NCBI RefSeq assembly: GCF_000003815.2
Contig: NC_049986.1
Location: forward strand, 6,792,028-6,856,027
Source: Branchiostoma floridae
Lineage: Eukaryota > Chordata > Leptocardii > Amphioxiformes > Branchiostomatidae
Reading direction: 5' to 3'
Length of the DNA stretch: 64,000 bases
Shown here: positions 1 through 10,010 of the stretch, piece after piece
Numbering within the stretch: position 1 is the first letter of the stretch
Layout: each line of letters starts with the position of its first letter
Translations under genes and position numbers: made by a program
The notes under the pieces: model-generated
Seen by the model: only the letters and a program-made list of their open reading frames with translations
Told to the model about the DNA's origin: nothing
Databases searched by the model: none

Positions 1-543
1 CAATGACACCGTGCCGGTGTCGATTCATTCTGACCATCAGGGGAGCGATACCCACCTGCCTGGCCTGAATCTACGTGTTACGGCGTCATAACCAACGTGG
101 AACGGGGCCTTCTGATTGGTCCGCGGCGCCTGGCTATATGATAATATCATATTTTACCCCCCGGCCGTGACTTCATGCAATCCCTCGCAGGTCTGATGAT
201 TTATTCATGATGTAGACTTTATCACATGTCATATACATGTACATTAAAACATTCATGGACATGTCATATTTGTTGAGGTTACATAGTTCAATATTCATTC
301 TAGAAATGCTACATATACTGACATAATCTGCAAACGGAAATGTTTGGGCCACATTTTTCATTGAAATCTCGTCTTTAAGAATCATCACTTAAAGTCTTGT
401 GAAAAACATTATAACTTGAATATTATGCATAACATCCTAAATAAAATGTTGTAAGCCTACCGTACGCACAGTTACGTGCACAAAAAGCTGATGAAATTAT
501 CATACCTCCAATGGGATGCATAATTTATAAGTGGTCATAGCAG
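1..543. other. Unassigned sequence, GC-rich at its left edge
   Basis: The first 180 bases are GC-rich and the rest is AT-rich. I see no convincing exon, repeat or RNA gene. The short open frames here lack splice borders and look like chance. Confidence 0.4.
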
Positions 544-579
544 TATAAAAACAATACATGTGCTAAACATCCATACCAT

Positions 580-908
580 ATGCAACAAGTCGAATATCGA
601 CAGGTAAGTAACGGCAGACTTACGGCTTGACGTGGCTATAGGAGACCTCCAAGTCCTTTATGTGACTCAAGCGCTCCATTTTTACTCTACAGCTGTGCGC
701 ATCGATATCTTATCATATGCGGAACTGCTCAAATGATCTCCGCTCGTATCCCCATACAGATAACAGACGACATCTTTCCGTCATCTTCACAACACAAAGA
801 CAAACCCCAGCAGTAACCGCACCACACCCTTTTGATTACAATGTACCTCTCTTGACAGGGCCTCAATTTGCTTGTTGTTTGCGTGATAAAAAGTGACTGG
901 CAGGGTGA
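580..908 (+). CDS. Possible two-exon small ORF, unrecognised
   Basis: An ATG at 580 opens an 8-codon frame (MQQVEYRQ) that ends exactly at a good donor, CAG|GTAAGT at 603/604. A pyrimidine-rich acceptor (TTTTTACTCTACAG) ends at 692. Joining 603 to 693 keeps the frame open for 72 more codons, to a TGA at about 908. A TATAAAA lies at 544-550, only about 30 bases before the ATG, which would leave almost no leader. I recognise no domain. An open run of this length can arise by chance at this base composition, so this is only a candidate. Confidence 0.2.
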
Positions 909-1740
909 AAACGCGGGCAGGTGGTTAATGTGGCTTTGATTGATGGATTCTCAGATCGGGAATAAAAGGCCAAAGAAGCAGCCAATCAAAGACACACGTA
1001 TGATCAAGCCACCATTAATAACGCCAATGAACACCTACCTTCCACTCACGAATCCACGTCTCACAAATTCTATTTCAGTCTGTCAGCCATTCATATCATA
1101 CAATAATTCTATGAATGTAATGTTTGCAAAAGCTATTATGACTTCAGACAGAGTAATAACTTCAGGGCAGCAGAGTTAATGGTTCTAGATGTTATCATGT
1201 GGTCCAAAGGTCTGACTGAAAAGTGCATCAGATACTTGGGAAATGCAGCAACCTGTTGAATCTATTGGCTTTGAGAAGTACGACGTAACTCAAGGTGCAG
1301 CATAAACATCATACTTAGAAATTGTTTTTGAAAATGTAGAAAGAGTATATATATCAACCTAATGAAGTTATTTTCTCAGCGTAGATAAATTCAGTTTTTG
1401 AAGTGCATGTAGATACAAAAAAGATGAAAATGAAATCTAAAATTACAGAATGAAAAAAGTAAAGATAAAGAATTGTGTTTTGGTAATCCCTTGGTGTAGG
1501 AAACAGTAAATAATGAGTATGTACACCATGTGTAGAAGATGCATGACTGTGCGTCTGTGATTGCTATGATTGCGCATCCACAGGACTAATTACAAGAAAT
1601 ATTGGCAATTTCCTGCTCCTTCAAGGCAACTGGGAATACTTAAAATTGAGGCAGTTCTTCTTCACTGCTGGTGTTCTGTTATACAAGTCATTAGCCTCTA
1701 GCCTGAGACTATACACACACTTGTACATGTATTACCGATA
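909..1740. other. Unassigned AT-rich sequence
   Basis: No feature that I can support. The 79-codon frame at 940-1179 has no splice context and an ordinary composition. Confidence 0.4.
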
Positions 1741-2005
1741 GCTCACCTTTATCCGCGGGGTAACCTATATCCGTTGTTTAAAAAAACAAGGTACTTACTT
1801 AGGGATGGGGTAACCTTTATCCGTTGTTTAAAAAAAACAAGGTACTTACTTAGGGATGTTAAGTCAATCGTTGGTGGATTCAAATTGCAATATTTGTTTC
1901 AAATCGGTTTCAAGCCACCATCCGTTGACTTGACATTGTACAATTACCCCATTTCTAAAAGCAAGGATTCAATATAGGCTACCCCACGGATAAAGGTAAA
2001 CTAGA
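1741..2005. mobile_element. MITE, 'CACCTTTATCC' family, left end duplicated
   Basis: The left end reads CTCACCTTTATCCGCGGGG and the right end carries the inverted partner CCCCACGGATAAAGGTAAAC. The internal part of the left arm (GGGGTAACC, ATCCGTTGT, then ACTTACTTAGGGATG) occurs twice in tandem at about 1757-1858, so this copy has a partly duplicated terminus. It encodes no protein. The same family recurs at 7661, 14070, 14898, 19533 and 39028, with a lone end at 36886. Confidence 0.85.
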
Positions 2006-2257
2006 CTAAGTGTTACATCCTCTGGAGACTCAAAGTCTGATGGAAAAGGGGAAAAACAGTGGTGATTTGTTTTTACAATGTTTAGGATGTACATGTACAC
2101 GTTTCACACTCACAGTTGTAACACTTTTTTTTTTTCATTTTCCAGTAACATTCGCTCTACATGTTGTGCTTCTACTTTTTTGGTGGGTAGTTGCATATCT
2201 TTACCAGTGTCTCCCAAAAGTAGATAGAATTTGTAATTTTTATGAAATGAGCTGAAG

Positions 2258-2702
2258 TAAGTGCTGTTATCCATGTGTTTCAGTTAGTGCAGCCCAATAT
2301 ACCATAGGTGCTCTCCTTGGTGCTGACTTACTGTTTGTAATACGTTTTTTAACTACAAAACAGGTTTATGCATCTTTTTCTACCCTACTATAATGAGTTG
2401 AAGCATGTGCTGTTATCCATGAGTTTCAGTTATTGCAGCTCAATATATCATATGTGCTGTCCTTGGTGCTGAAGAACTGTTTGTAGTAATTTTTATACCT
2501 GCGACAAAACAGGTTTATGCATCTTTTACTACCCTACTATAATGAGTTGAAGCATGTGCTGTTATCCATGAGTTTCAGTTATTGCAGCCCAAAATGGCAT
2601 AGGTGCTGTCCTTGGTGCTTAAGTACTGTTTGTAGTTGTATTGTTTACCTGCAACATAACAGGTTTATGCATCTTTTTCTACTCTACTATAATAAGCTGT
2701 CT
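2258..2702. repeat. Tandem repeat, about 147-bp unit, 3 copies
   Basis: Three head-to-tail units share GTGCTGTTATCCATG, GGTGCTGTCCTTGGTGCT and CAGGTTTATGCATCTTTT. Units start near 2258, 2407 and 2552. They are imperfect but clearly related. No coding role is visible. Confidence 0.85.
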
Positions 2703-3410
2703 TTTCCTGTCTTAGTTCTACATAGTCAAGAAAGATGAGAAAAGCGTAAAATTTATTCATTACAGTAAACTGGTTCTTTGACTCTGTAGTCCAAGGCAAG
2801 CAGTACATGTATTAATTATGAACTTAACAATACCTGAATAGCGGAAGGTATATGTCACGTAACAAGTATTCAAACTTCAAAGGACAGGTAAATGTCAAGA
2901 TCAATTGGGTGGAAACTCCACAGAATTGTATCAAAATGTGCAGAATGTGCTCCAATGAATTATTCACATCTCTTTGTGGAGAAATAATGCTGCCATAAAA
3001 TATTGCATAAAAGCTGAAAGAGACACCCAATACTGGCTTAGGCTATGTCGATTTGATTGTGTGGATGGCATGCATGCACGCATCAATTTTTTTACAAAAA
3101 GTTTCTCAAGTTTCCAAAAATTAAAAAAAAAAAGTTTTAACCATACTTCACTATACTGAATAATGTTATAGAATATCCCATGGTTAAAGGAGATGTAAAA
3201 TAAGAAAAATGAAGAATCTAATGGTTGGTATATTATATTCTGCGTGTTCAGTTCTTAGTTCAACCTTCCTGAAACCACTTGAATTTCATAATGAATTTGT
3301 CTTCATCATTTTTTAATTGCACGCTTGCATCACTTTGGGTTCCCAGATGTCATCCAAATAATCAAATCAACATGACCTTAGTTTGCTAGTGAGATTTGAA
3401 AGAAGAAACT
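2703..3410. other. Unassigned sequence
   Basis: Nothing recognised. AT-rich, with an A-run near 3122. Confidence 0.4.
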
Positions 3411-3655
3411 GTGGTGTCGCATGGCGTAATGGTAGGGTGTTTGCCGCAGAACCCAGAGGTCCTTGGTTGGAATCCCCTGACATACACCAAAGTTAATCCC
3501 TTGGGAAAGGCAGTGCCTTTACACAAATTTCCTCACTTCACTCAAGGGAAAATGAGTACCTAGTTTTAAATAGGATGTTGTATGTAAATGGGGGTCCAGT
3601 GTTCAATGACAGCCACAACTCCAGCACATAAAAGAACCCACTGCACTTATCAAAA
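3411..3655 (+). mobile_element. tRNA-derived SINE (family 1)
   Basis: The head has an RNA polymerase III A box, TGGCGTAATGG at 3422-3432, and a B box, GGTTGGAATCC at 3465-3475, one base off the consensus GGTTCGAATCC. The body (CCTTGGGAAAGGCA, TTTCCTCACTTCACTCAAG, AAAAGAACCC) is shared with the copies at 30231 and 30709. It is non-autonomous and would rely on a LINE reverse transcriptase for movement. Confidence 0.85.
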
Positions 3656-5051
3656 AGAGTAGGAGCTCTTAATTCCCTGTGTGAGTTTAACAATCAAATC
3701 TGTCCCGATATGCAGCTTATACTGTTCAGCACAAGCCTGATGTGTTATGCCATAAGACGGTATACCGTGTATGCAATACAAATACAAACAAACAAAAGCT
3801 GCTGTTTCTAATGACGGTGTGTTGTTAGAAACATTCCCATGGGCCACAATGTCCTTGACATGTACATCACTCACGAGAAAACATGAATAATTTAGTAGTA
3901 AAAGCTCTGGTATGAAGGCCAACCATTACTATCACAATCACTTCTCTATTGGTTCATATGATAGGTGCAACAATGCATCTATCAGCCCCCCCCCAAAAAA
4001 AAAATTCAAGCACTGCTGATTATTGTGGTAAATAAGGATGGATAACAAGGTTGGATCAGGGGTGACTGAAAAAAAATGAGTGTATCAGGGATAAAAAAAA
4101 TCATTATATTGATAATTACATGTATAACAAAAATCTGCATAGGAGTGTTGATAGAAAAAAAAGATGACAGAAGAAAATGTATACTATACACTGTTTGAGA
4201 AACAACAACACTGCAGCTGCATTATTTTCACATTTCTACACAATTTTCCTTAGTCAAACAGTCATGCCCATCTTTAAAAATTTGACTTTAGTTTAGAAAT
4301 TTGGCTAAGTTAGGACAGGTACAAAATACATAGATTTGAATAAATAATTGAAATTTCAAATCAAAATACAGAACATTTGAGTTGTTCCCTATGCATGATG
4401 AACTCCCAAGCAACAAAATCCCCAAATCTCACATAACCCTTATTAGTGATCCGGGATTGTGCAGGTAAGGTCTACGTTGTCAGTCACGGAGGCTTACGTG
4501 GTATTTACATCCCCAGTGGCTGTCAACACGACCTTCAAGCGAGTGTAGGACAAGACTACAATTAACTATTTACATCAAGCAAATAACATATAATATCATC
4601 GAATGTGGACATACTCTGTTAAGGGATGTTCAACTGAAGTTATGTTGAAGGAATGTTGATGCATACATATAGGTTGAAATAAAAATAATTTTCATTTTCT
4701 GTTGGATATGATTATCTCATATTCATACGTTTCATTAGATTGCATTATTCATACATTGTTGATTTGACTATTTTATATGTTTCCATTGACATAATTGATG
4801 ACATATTATTATGATTGTTGTATTTGCTGGATGGTTCCTATACTTTTGTTGAATAAAAAATTTGAAAAAAAATAAAAACATTAAATTTTGAATTTCACTG
4901 CATAATAAATTAATATTAAATGTAACAAATGTTCTCAAGGTTTTTAACATATTTCATAGTGTTTCTGATAATTTTTCCTCAAAAAAGTTGTTTTGATAAA
5001 TTTACCAATCAATCTGATGCTTCTTAGTTTCATACAAAAAATTCACATCTT
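3656..5051. other. Unassigned sequence
   Basis: AT-rich, with homopolymer runs near 3986. A donor-like CAG|GTAAGG lies at 4451-4457 on the plus strand, but no convincing exon adjoins it. Confidence 0.35.
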
Positions 5052-5196
5052 ACAGAATTCAAATTGTACAGAATATAAAGTTCTACATAACAAGCCACAG
5101 AATTCAAATCATACAGAATATAAAGTTCTACATAACATTTTTAGCCACAGAATTCGAATCGTACAGAATATAAAGTTCTACATAACAAGCCACATA
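5052..5196. repeat. Minisatellite, about 50-bp unit, 3 copies
   Basis: Three copies of a unit containing ACAGAATTCAAAT, TACAGAATATAAAGTTC and TACATAACAAGCC. The middle copy has a 4-5 base insertion. The units are nearly identical, suggesting recent expansion. Confidence 0.9.
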
Positions 5197-6143
5197 TCAG
5201 ACTGTTTTATATCACCTACAAACACTCTCACCAGGCTATTATATCAAGATGGACACCCCTGAGATCAAAGCTTGCTATTGATTTCCATTAGTAGCGCTGG
5301 TACAAACACAGCAAAACTTAACACCATCCCAGCAGGCTTGACCTGACTGTAACTCAAACATACATTTTATGTACTTTACATGACAGGAATACAGTCAATA
5401 CAGCCTACAGAATAACACTCCTAGAACACTAGAAATAATAATTATTGTAACAGCTCATTCAATAGATGTCATAAAGTGGAGAAACAGTAAGGACTTACTG
5501 TGGAGTGTTTCCATCCATTGGTACGAGCCAGAATGGCTACAGAACCCCCGGTAACTACTTTAGATATTACTGGCAGCACAGCTTTAAGTGTAGGGTTTCT
5601 CGGTAAAGCTAAATGTGGTTTATGTTTACTAAGTCACTGATGGAAGAGGCTGAGCCTAGTTGATACATTTGTCACACAATACCAAGAACTACCAAATAGA
5701 ACTGGGGAAAAGTCACCAGCGGTACTACTAGGAGTGTCTTAGGCCAATGTTTTGAAACAGAAATTGCAACAAATTTCCAAGACAAAATGATTATATTGAT
5801 TAAAAAGAAAGACTAAAATGTTGATTTAAAATTATTTGTTTTTTCATCTTTAAACTTGATGTCAAATGGCTTGCTACAAGAAATATCTAAGTTTCCAGGA
5901 TTTAATTCAATAGTTAACATGTACAACTTTCTTTTGTGCATTTTTTTTCCAGCCTCATTCATCTTTACTGACTGCCATGATTTCTGATCGATGACGACAA
6001 ATGAAAAAGATCAACAGCTGGAAGCAGACTCTCATGATTAGTCTGACATTCTGTCTGAAAAATAATTGGCTTCAGTTCACATATTATAATAAGCCTTTAA
6101 GAGGATTACTGCACATTTCAGCAAGATATCAAACTTTTCTCTT
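5197..6143. other. Unassigned sequence
   Basis: A 10-base inverted pair (ACACTCCTAG at 5415, its complement at 5728) brackets about 320 bases and may be a worn MITE. Otherwise nothing recognised. Confidence 0.35.
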
Positions 6144-6262
6144 CGGTAAATGCACTCAATTTATGCGGGGATTTAATTTCGCAGTAGCAGAAAAATGGAG
6201 TGTTCACAATGGTTTTGAGTTTGCGGTAACACCATCCCGCAAACTTCAATGCATTTACTGTA
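6144..6262. mobile_element. Short MITE, 'GTAAATGCA' family
   Basis: The left end (GGTAAATGCACTC, then TTATGCGGGGATTTAA) is matched by an inverted right end (CCCGCAAACTTCAATGCATT, then TACTGTAA). The same family occurs nested at 7737-7943 and as a half copy at 6690-6776. It has no coding capacity. Confidence 0.7.
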
Positions 6263-6689
6263 ACATTACTCTACAGTAACTGTAGTCTGAATTATGTACT
6301 GTAATGAAAAAGCCAGAGGCTTTATGAACTGCTAGTCGGAAAACCACTTACTGGTTTCTTGGAAAGGGTGATACCAATGGATAGTACATACATCCCAATT
6401 TTGATTTTGATTTTGACAATGCTGGCGTGATCAACTGTCACTGATCTAACCGTATCTACTGAGTACATTTTAGTACAGTGCGACTTAAATGTCCACCATG
6501 GTGTTATACATTAGGTTGTATATGGAGCAATGAATGAATGCAAACTAAGAAAAAATGTCTTGTATAATGTATTTGTGTGTCTACACCATAGCAAGTACCT
6601 CAAACATTTCATTTATACAGTGTCAATGTATCACTTTCATGTAGACAAGAGGGGGTGTCGACATAGGCTGAACAAGCAGAGACTGAAGG

Positions 6690-6776
6690 AAAATGCTGTG
6701 GTTTTTAGTTTGCGGTGAAGCTGCCACTGCAAAAACCACGAACATAAAAACACCACAAAATCTACATTTACGGTAT
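6690..6776. mobile_element. Half copy of the 'GTAAATGCA' MITE
   Basis: Internal and right-end sequence of the family (TTTTTAGTTTGCGG, GCCACTGCAAAAACCACGAA, CTACATTTACGGTA) without a matching left end. Confidence 0.55.
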
Positions 6777-6943
6777 CTAACCCCATAACTGAATACAAAT
6801 TTGGTACCAAACAGCCACCTTATCACCCTTGCGAGCATGTATATTCTGAACAGTCCCCTTGCTTGCAGTCTGGGCTCACAGCTGGGAGCTAAAAGTGACT
6901 GGCATGCCAGACTGTCCTTGGGTTGAGCGGGTCCTGTCACTAA

Positions 6944-7387
6944 GGCCACACTGACTTATTTTATGGATGACATCCACTCGCATTGATTTTCGCCTGTTCT
7001 CCAAAATAAAAATGTCCCCACATGTCACCCCATATCGTAAACTAGTACAAATCTACTTAATCAGAATTTCATGCTTCCTGGAGGACCTAACTCTCAAAGG
7101 TAGGGGGCACATGGTCAGGGCTAAGGGCCACTGGGACCTTGTTCCTTCTTTAAACAAGAATGGCAATACAAACATCATTGGAATGGCAACGACTGTCTCA
7201 TATAGTCTTATCCTTACCGGAGGTGAAAACAAGACAAACCAAGCATGTGAAAGAATAGTCTGGATTAATTGTCCTATGGTTAAGCAGCACTTTCTATTTT
7301 TGCTGGAATTTTCTTTTTTTTTTGCCTGCGCCCTTTAGTTTTGGGGTCTCCAGATGATGTTATCCATAAAATTAAGATGCTGTGGCC
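6944..7387. mobile_element. Harbinger-like MITE, family A, 444 bp
   Basis: The ends read GGCCACACTGACTTATTTTA and, on the opposite strand, GGCCACAGCATCTTAATTTT. Both continue into TGGAT(G/A)ACATC. TAA flanks each side (6941-6943 and 7388-7390), a 3-base target duplication of the type made by PIF/Harbinger transposases. The 123-codon frame inside spans the element and shows no transposase motif. Confidence 0.75.
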
Positions 7388-7660
7388 TAAACTCTCCTCT
7401 TCAGCACACAATCACATATACCACTGGTAATCTTATCTACTACTGATTATATTTCCTCATTTTTCAAGCATTGATATCCTGGAGGGACAATAGACAGATG
7501 TAATATGAACTGAAGCCAATCATTTTGCCGACAGGATGTCAGACTAATTTTGAAAATCTGCTCCCAGGTGTTGATCTTTTTTCATCTGTCAACTCTACTC
7601 AGCAATGACATTCAGTGGTGATAAAATGTGGCTGCAATGAGTGTAACCAATATGGACTGT

Positions 7661-8098
7661 AGCACTTTTATCCATAGGGTAACCTAATATAGCTGCATGT
7701 ATATCCGTTGCTTTTAAAAACAAGATATTTGGGGATACTGTAAATGCAGAAACTTTCGCGATGGTTTAATGTTTGTGCTTTTTGCAGTGGCTGCTTTGCC
7801 GCAAACTGTGACCGCAAGCATTTTTCTAAGGCAATAACATACTACAGTGCATGGTGCTAGCGCGAACTTAAAACCGCAGCAAAAAGTCCTTTTCCCTGCT
7901 ACTGCGGAATTAAATCCCCACAAACTTAAATGCATTTCACAGTCGATGATCATCACGTCGATGATCGTTGGTTTCAAATTTCAACGTTTTTAGTATATTT
8001 GCATTTAAAACTACCTCCCGTCAACTTGAAGTGCCTACATACCCTGTTTTGAAAAACAACGGATATAGGTTACCCGGGGGATAAAGGTGAACTAGCAT
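7661..8098. mobile_element. MITE, 'CACCTTTATCC' family, carrying a nested MITE
   Basis: Left end CACTTTTATCCATAGGGTAA and right end GGATATAGGTTACCCGGGGG, then ATAAAGGTGAACTAGCATTA, form the family's inverted repeat. The centre is enlarged by a second MITE at 7737-7943. Confidence 0.8.
7737..7943. mobile_element. 'GTAAATGCA' MITE nested in a second MITE
   Basis: Bounded by ACTGTAAATGCAGAAAC and the inverted CTTAAATGCATTTCACAGT. It interrupts the centre of the 7661-8098 element, so it inserted later. Confidence 0.7.
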
Positions 8099-8887
8099 TA
8101 AATACATGAAACTATAATTATACGGTTCTTTCAGTACTTTAAATATTACATTCATTTTAATTTCCAGTGTCTGTACATTATACCTGCATGTGATCTAGAT
8201 TGAAGATAATCCGACCTTAAAAATGAATAGAAAGCAATTCCATCTCATGGATGTGTACTTAAAATTTTGCATATCTATGTTATTGTTACATATCTAATTT
8301 TGAATATAACATCATCAATGCAATTCATCAACTAAAAGCAATAAACTTAAGTCGCAGTAAATGTTGACTGTCAATCTGAAGATGTATTATCATTATAACA
8401 ATATTCTGGGACCTGAACAGACATGCAATCTTGGCAAGTGCATTAAAATAAATGGAGTTTTGAAGTACTGACTCAGAGTATTATTCTCCGATTGTGACGT
8501 GTACAATAGTCTCCCAAATTATCCCGGAGTTTTGCTTTATTCCTGGAGACATCTAATTGCAATCTACACATCAATTACCTTTTGATATACCATACTTGCA
8601 AATGTTAATTCATTTGATTAATCTATTTTCAAATGATTAAGGTTTGTCCGGAAATAATCTGGAAGTCCAAAATTAACCTGGAGGGTGTTAATTACTTTAT
8701 TCTTTTATTGCCAAATCTCAGAAGTCTTGAAACATTATCTGAATAACTTGAAAAAAATAATTTCTTCTTTTTTTTACCCTTAGGAAACATCCTGCATCTA
8801 TGTCAAAAATGGGGCCGCCTTTCTAGTTTAACAATGCATTGCTTTTACATTTTGTAGTCACAATGGCATCTAATAGTATTATCCTGA

Positions 8888-8938
8888 GCATCACACAAGA
8901 CCCTCACCTCAGGCAAGGACCTTGTGTGATGCTCAAGT
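8888..8938. repeat. Hairpin-forming inverted repeat
   Basis: TGAGCATCACACAAG and its complement CTTGTGTGATGCTCA flank a short GC-rich loop. A related single arm (GAGCATCACACAAGG) occurs at about 9859. It could be an element terminus or a transcribed hairpin; nothing here decides. Confidence 0.6.
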
Positions 8939-9580
8939 GCACAAGTGAAACTGAAAAAGAACCCTGTTGAGGTATTATCCCCCAAAGACTCACAACCTTG
9001 CAATTGTTTCACAGCCATCTGACATCCAGTCGTTAGACTCTGAGTACTAGTCCACTCTCTCCTTAATTTCATTATAGATAGCAGGAAATCTAACCCTAGA
9101 ATCAGCTCAGTATGAACCTGCAATACCAATGAACCCATTAGAGAGCAAACCACAGTCCTGCGCGACTATATTTTTTCATTATATAGACGTGCAAATTTCA
9201 GGGATCACAGAGGGAAAATTGGTTTATGCATTCGGGTGCTGATTTTTAAAAATCCAATACAGCTGACTTATGGCAAGTGCTTCAAAAGGTTGTTGTGTGT
9301 TAAGGCATTCTATTAATCATGCCTACAAGTTTTCCCTAGTATCATGTTCATCATTTGGCGGATGCAGAGTGTTTCATCTCCCTCCCCGGCTACCCATCTT
9401 CTTGACAGGTACTTGGGGATTTGACAGCTCACACAGGTAAATGTCAAATGTAGCCAAATGCATTTAAAGTGGGTAAAAGTTTACAGTGAACTCTACTGCA
9501 ACAATCATGTTCACATATTTCACAGTTATGCATTTGGCTTACATTTGACATTCATCAAGTTGTTTTTGACGACTATTTGT
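8939..9580. other. Unassigned sequence
   Basis: The 102-codon minus-strand frame at 8845-9153 reads through the hairpin and has no domain I recognise. It is probably chance or worn repeat. Confidence 0.35.
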
Positions 9581-9780
9581 TTCAAAATGCACACTAATCA
9601 TATTGGTTTTAGCTGTCAGAATGCACACTAGTCATCTTGATTTTAGCTGTCAAAATTTACACTTTAAATATCATCTTGATTTTAAGATGTCAAAATGCAC
9701 ACTAATCATCTTCAACTTTAGCTGTCAAAACGCACACTTAACATCTTGATTTTTTTAGCGGTCAAAATGTACACTAATTG
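9581..9780. repeat. Minisatellite, about 35-45 bp unit, 5-6 copies
   Basis: Diverged units share CAAAATGCACACTAATCATC, then TTGATTTTAGCTGT. Spacing varies because of small indels. Confidence 0.85.
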
Positions 9781-10010
9781 AGCTCTACTTTTATGAGAAT
9801 ACGTACTTTAGGACTTGCTGTATCTTTCAAAAATTCATAGTGAATAAACTATGCCTCAAGAGCATCACACAAGGTCATTGCCTCATATACACTGAATATT
9901 AGAGAGAATATGAGGTCATTTGTGGTGTTTGGGCAGAGTCCAAAAAAACGTTCGAGTTGAGAGAGGTTTTCAGTCCCAATGGCACTTTCTACGCATATAG
10001 ACAGCCACTG

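Noticed and set aside
5415-5737. 10-base inverted pair that might bound a MITE
   Set aside because: The matching is short, does not extend, and has no target duplication or second copy in the window.
6967-7338. 123-codon plus-strand ORF
   Set aside because: It lies wholly within the family-A MITE at 6944-7387 and has no transposase or other motif.
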